NCBI GenBank assembly: GCA_026686845.1 | Contig: JAIVEN010000002.1 | Coordinates: 42,673,001-42,737,000 of the forward strand | From: Adenanthera pavonina | Lineage: Eukaryota > Streptophyta > Magnoliopsida > Fabales > Fabaceae | Direction of reading: 5' to 3' | DNA: 64,000 nt | Shown here: one piece after another, positions 60,639-64,000 of the stretch | How positions within the stretch are numbered: position 1 is the first letter of the stretch | Layout: every line of letters starts with the position of its first letter | Translations under genes and position numbers: made by a program | Notes under the pieces: model-generated | What the model saw: the letters and a program-made list of their open reading frames with translations, nothing else | Database searches by the model: none | Told to the model about the DNA's origin: nothing

Positions 60639-63504
60639 TTTCTTTCCTTCAACTTTGCTTAAGATTTTGTCATGCAGTATATGATTTGCCTTGCCTGTTA
60701 AGATTTTCTCGTTTTAGTTTCACTATGCATGCAAATTTCTGAATGGCACTTAAAGATTTCCAACGGAACATTTATTGAGGTCTGGTTGCATTATATCATT
60801 GCTAAAATTATGTGCAATTGAAGGTGGCTAACATCTTTGCCAAGTGGTTTCAGTATTTCTAACTCTATCGACACACCTCAAAATCAGTGACTTTATCTCA
60901 ATTTTTATCTGTGGACATCAGCTCATTTGATAAGAAAACATAACTGCTTCTCAGAATTTTGCTGTGAAGGAAAATAACTGATACCTGCTAAATATTGTGG
61001 CTACAATAGGGTTTTTGATGGAGAACCGTGTTGGGTAAGGGGAGAGGCAAGGGAAAGAGAGAGAAAAATAAGAGAGAGAGACGAGGGGGAAGAGAGAACT
61101 GAAACAGAGGGAGCAAAAGGAAGAGACGAGAGGGAGAGACAGAGGTTGGACATCTCAAAACAAATTATCATTCATTCATAAGTCAGAGCAGCAGAGCAAC
61201 TTGAGCTCAACTTGAGTTTTCTTCATGAGAAGGAAATCTTCCTTCTATATATATGTGCATTGCTCATGTATGTAGGACAGCTTATGAATGAATGAATGAT
61301 AATTTGTTTTGAGATGTCCAACCTCTGTCTCTCCCTCTCGTCTCTTCCTTTCGCTCCCTCTGTTTCAGTTCTCTCTTCCCTCTCGTCTCTCTCTCTCAGT
61401 TTTCTCTCTCTTTCCCTTGCCTCTCCCCTTACCCACCATGGTTCTGCATCAGTTTTGCTCTTGCTTAGTTGGTTCCTTCTATAGAGTTCTGAAAGGAGAA
61501 TTTCATGGTATAATGCATAAGAATGAAAGATTGAGACTTATCCATCCCAAGTTTTTTCTAGAAACTAAAATATTCTCTCTTTTCCTATTATAGTTATTAG
61601 ATAGAAGACTTGGTTGTTGCAACTTGAATTTTCCCTTCTAGATATCAGCTGAGATATGGCTAGTTTTAAGAATAGGTTGTTGTGTGTCTGATAGAGGAGG
61701 GTAATAAATAACATAGCAGAGCAGAGTCTTTGTTGAATGTTGTGGTGATAGTTCAGCATCCAAGCTCTGTAATGCTAGTGATATAACTATACAAAAACTG
61801 AGGTTTTAAAAGATGTCTTAGAAAAAAAATTAATAAATGTATCATGAACTGTGATTCGTCTTTTTGGAGAAACTTGAATCATTTATTGCTTATATATATA
61901 TTATATCTTTTAACTGTTCCCTATTCTTAAATGTTTCTTAAAATGTTTGAATTATGCTTCCTTAGTTTTAGTAGTTAATGAAATTAAATGATTAATTATA
62001 TTGGATTTCATTGTATGATTATAAATGTTTATATGTTTCACAATTAATTAGTGCCTTGACGTTTATTAGACTATTTTTTAAATAATTAAAGCAAGAAAGA
62101 TAATTTCTTATTTTATGATTATTAATTTGATTGATTAAATTAAATTTCTGACATATTTATAATAATATGTATATTCGTAGTTCAGTAATTATATACTGTA
62201 GTTTTTATTTCAATTGTGTAAACATTTAAAAAAAATTATAAGCATGACTGCAACGATAGCAACACCTTTGATTATAGATAACGATAATGCCACTTGATGG
62301 TATCTACAATTCCAACCATGGTTGAGGAATATTGTTGAATATGATATTTTTAACACACTGAACCTTCGTAATATTCTGGTGTCTAAAAGAAGAGTGCCAT
62401 TTTAGTATGCAAGTAGATTGTCATGCAATGCTCACACTATGTTTAATAGCTATGCTTTAGTTACTTAAAGAGACTGTATTGCTATAACTGAGTGATTTCT
62501 ACTAAAGCAGCTGGTGTCTTAGTTGATCCTAAACTTGTGCCTATTTTTACCTATAGAAAACCTAAAAGAAAAATTATAGCTTAATACCTAGATACACAAT
62601 GTTTATTTTCTTTTGATTACTATTATTGATGATTTGTATGTGATTGATGAGCTTATTTGCATTCTGTAGCAAAACTCCTATATATGTTACGTGGTGATTA
62701 TCGGGACTGTTTGGATCTATCTCGATGCTGATCAATGTATATGTTTTTCTACACCATGTGAAAGTGACGCCATCCTTCTATGTGCACACAATGATATTGT
62801 CAACTGCTAGAGATGCTCTTGGCTGATAGGTAGCTAACTATCTAAAGGAAGCTGATAATATAACATTGGTGAGAAGATTTAGAACTAAATAATTGGTTCT
62901 TGTAAAATCGACAATTAGTGAAAAGCATTATTTTCAAGCCTATGATCATGTAGAGAAGACCTACCCAAGGTCCGGTTGTACATTGGCATTGTTTCACTTC
63001 GATGGCTTTATTGTGTTTTAGGTTGAAGAATTTTCCCTCTAAATTTCTTTTTCTTCCTGTCCTTTAGTGTCTTTTTCCATTGCCATTTCCTTTGGTTGAT
63101 TTTAATTTGATTTGTGCACCTTTGGCGAGTTTCTAACGTCTGTAATATGTAAGATTTACTGATATAGCTTTTAATGTTTGATTTCTTGCTAGGTTAACTG
63201 CTTGGCTTTTAATCCATTCAATGAATGGGTTGTTGCTACTGGTTCTACTGATAAGACTGTGAAGTTGTTTGATCTACGCAAAATTAATACTGCTCTTCAT
63301 ACCTTTGATTGTCACAAGTAACAATCCTCCACAGATGTTTTAAATTCCTACAAATTTTTTATACTTATGAAACTGTTGTCTGAAAACTTTGTTTCTTGTT
63401 TATAACAGGGAGGAGGTTTTCCAGGTGGGCTGGAATCCAAAGAATGAAACAATCTTAGCTTCTTGTTGTCTTGGTAGGAGACTCATGGTGTGGGATCTTA
63501 GCAG
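57011..63504 (+). CDS. MSI1: MSI1-type WD40 histone-binding protein (5' part, five exons)
   Basis: Five exons join in phase: 57011-57355, 58383-58709, 60113-60265, 63193-63317 and 63409-63504, all with GT/AG borders. They give about 348 residues; the family has about 420, so the last exon(s) lie beyond the window. The protein begins MGKDEEEMRGEIEERLINEE and has the N-terminal histone H4-binding helix (EEYKIWKKNTPFLYDLVITH). WD40 repeats follow, seen as LLSGSDDAQICLWD, LFGSVGDDQYLLIWDLR, ATGSTDKTVKLFDLR and ILASCCLGRRLMVWDLSR. MSI1 proteins are shared subunits of CAF-1, which deposits H3-H4 behind replication forks, and of PRC2, which methylates H3K27. The start codon is the first ATG with family sequence; an upstream in-frame ATG at 56987 adds eight residues not expected. 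The frame is intact. The gene lies next to dense transposons but its exons are not broken. Confidence 0.95.
57356..58382 (+). other. MSI1 intron 1
   Basis: A 1,027-base phase-0 intron with donor AAA|GTAAGG and acceptor TTTCTCGCAG|GTACAA. It is T-rich and no transposon was recognised in it. Confidence 0.88.
59287..59490 (+). repeat. ~104-bp tandem duplication in MSI1 intron 2
   Basis: Two copies, starting near 59294 and 59393, share TTGGGCCTGAATATGTGTCT, GAACCTGATGTAACCC, TTATCAGGCTTT and AAATATGATCTAGTT. They differ at only about 10 positions. The frame is open across both (a 125-residue frame), but it lies inside an intron and resembles no protein I know. Confidence 0.85.
59701..59819 (+). 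repeat. Compound (GT)n/(TA)n microsatellite in MSI1 intron 2
   Basis: A pure GT run of about 28 bases is followed by shorter GT runs separated by TATATA and CTCTCT pieces. It lies about 300 bases before exon 3. Confidence 0.95.
60608..60640 (+). repeat. (TG)n(TA)n microsatellite in MSI1 intron 3
   Basis: A run of TG followed directly by TA, about 32 bases in total, near the 5' end of intron 3. Confidence 0.9.
61022..61445. repeat. Long, near-perfect inverted repeat in MSI1 intron 3
   Basis: The left arm 61022-61182 and right arm 61280-61445 are inverted copies, by eye over 90% identical. Paired landmarks are GGGTAAGGGGAGAGGCAAGG and its complement, GAGAACTGAAACAGAGGGAG, and GTTGGACATCTCAAAACAAA. 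The arms are purine-rich on the left and pyrimidine-rich on the right. The loop of about 97 bases holds smaller palindromes (CTTGAGCTCAACTTGAG, AGAAGGAAATCTTCCTTCT). Being inside an intron, it would be transcribed into the pre-mRNA as a stem of about 160 base pairs. No transposon termini or target duplication were seen. Confidence 0.9.
61600..63192 (+). other. Remainder of MSI1 intron 3, unrecognised insert likely
   Basis: Intron 3 runs 60266-63192, 2.9 kb. The 61800-62240 part is very AT-rich. The 62240-62960 part has a different composition with short protein-like stretches broken by stops, which suggests a worn transposon, but I could not name it. The acceptor is TTCTTGCTAG|GTTAAC. Confidence 0.4.
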
Positions 63505-64000
63505 GTATATCTAATGGAATCACTTTGTCATCCTCTGGACTTTTTAATAGAAATTACAACTTTCAGTTGTTCTGAAATGTTTATTGCTAAGTGGTACTGC
63601 CATAGTGGAATGCTTATGTATAGCTATTTACTGAATGTTGTACTGATTTATCAGTTCTTAATGCATCCTATAGCACCACTTGGGAATCACTGGCGTTAGG
63701 TGGTTTTCCCATATAGAGTTGGTCCAAAAAAAAGCGCATCGTATTTCATTTTTGCTTGTTTAGGTTTTGTGCATTTATAGATTTACGGTAGTGGAGAAGA
63801 TATCAGCTAAAAAAGATGAAGGGAACTGGCTGAAGTTCCTCAATTTTCAGTGTACATAAATGAGTCTTCTGTGATCTTAGAAATCCTTTTATCAATAGGA
63901 GTGACGCGGCCATAAATTTGGAACAAATTAATGAAAAATACTAATGTGAGGAAACTTTTATACAACACCAGAAACTTAGATTGAGTTAGGTTGAATCTCA
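63505..64000 (+). other. MSI1 intron 5, running off the window
   Basis: After the donor AG|GTATAT at 63505 no further WD40 exon can be found up to 64000. The C-terminal exon expected for MSI1 (last repeats and acidic tail) must lie to the right of the window. Confidence 0.7.

Noticed and set aside
61296..61593. Ser/Leu-rich open frames
   Set aside because: They are produced by the pyrimidine-rich right arm of the inverted repeat in the MSI1 intron.

Overview
The window is nuclear DNA of a flowering plant, probably a eudicot. It has AT-rich, intron-bearing genes widely separated by decayed retrotransposons, long plant-type LTRs, CACTA and Mutator-like elements, and a Sirevirus-type copia relic. 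Only two ordinary host genes are visible. One is a DUF247 (UPF0481) gene on the minus strand at 18709-20606, with two exons and a one-base frameshift in exon 2. The other is the 5' five exons of an MSI1-type WD40 histone chaperone gene on the plus strand, starting at 57011 and running off the right edge.

Region 1-10.4 kb. A tRNA-like SINE fragment and a CACTA-type miniature element are followed by a Tat/Ogre-like gypsy relic (LTR end, then a tRNA-Arg-type primer site near 1805). A ~3.06 kb solo LTR (2084-9322, minus, 5-bp duplication CTCCT) splits that relic. Into this LTR a 4.18 kb non-autonomous CACTA element (3711-7885, 3-bp duplication TTG) has inserted. The CACTA element carries spliced-gene pieces on its minus strand: one exon resembling a CIPK/SnRK3 kinase and three consecutive exons resembling the post-helicase part of a Dicer-like protein.

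Region 10.4-18.7 kb. This is a 5'-truncated Sirevirus-like copia element: degraded pol 3' half, a degraded second ORF, and a 3' LTR that carries a 295-bp CACTA miniature element. Region 18.7-24.5 kb holds the DUF247 gene, a 5'-truncated RTE-type LINE (minus) and AT-rich spacer.

Region 24.5-47.5 kb is a deep insertion nest. The base is an L1-type LINE relic whose reverse-transcriptase reading frame can be followed across two insertions. The first is a 3.08 kb solo LTR (24739-27818). The second is a solo LTR of another family (28273-47422, minus) that itself contains a 10.1 kb internally deleted LTR element plus two further solo LTRs. That 10.1 kb element has two more solo LTRs in its own 3' LTR. 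Nearly every level is supported by a 4/5 or 5/5 target-site duplication and by homologous uninterrupted copies.

Region 47.4-56.4 kb contains two long inverted-repeat (foldback) structures made of tandem units, each split by a solo LTR. Region 56.4-64 kb is the MSI1 gene. Its third intron contains a young ~165-bp inverted repeat with a ~97-bp loop.

The two host genes have no evident functional link. The rest records repeated insertion, recombination of LTR elements to solo LTRs, and mutational decay rich in CAG-to-TAG changes.
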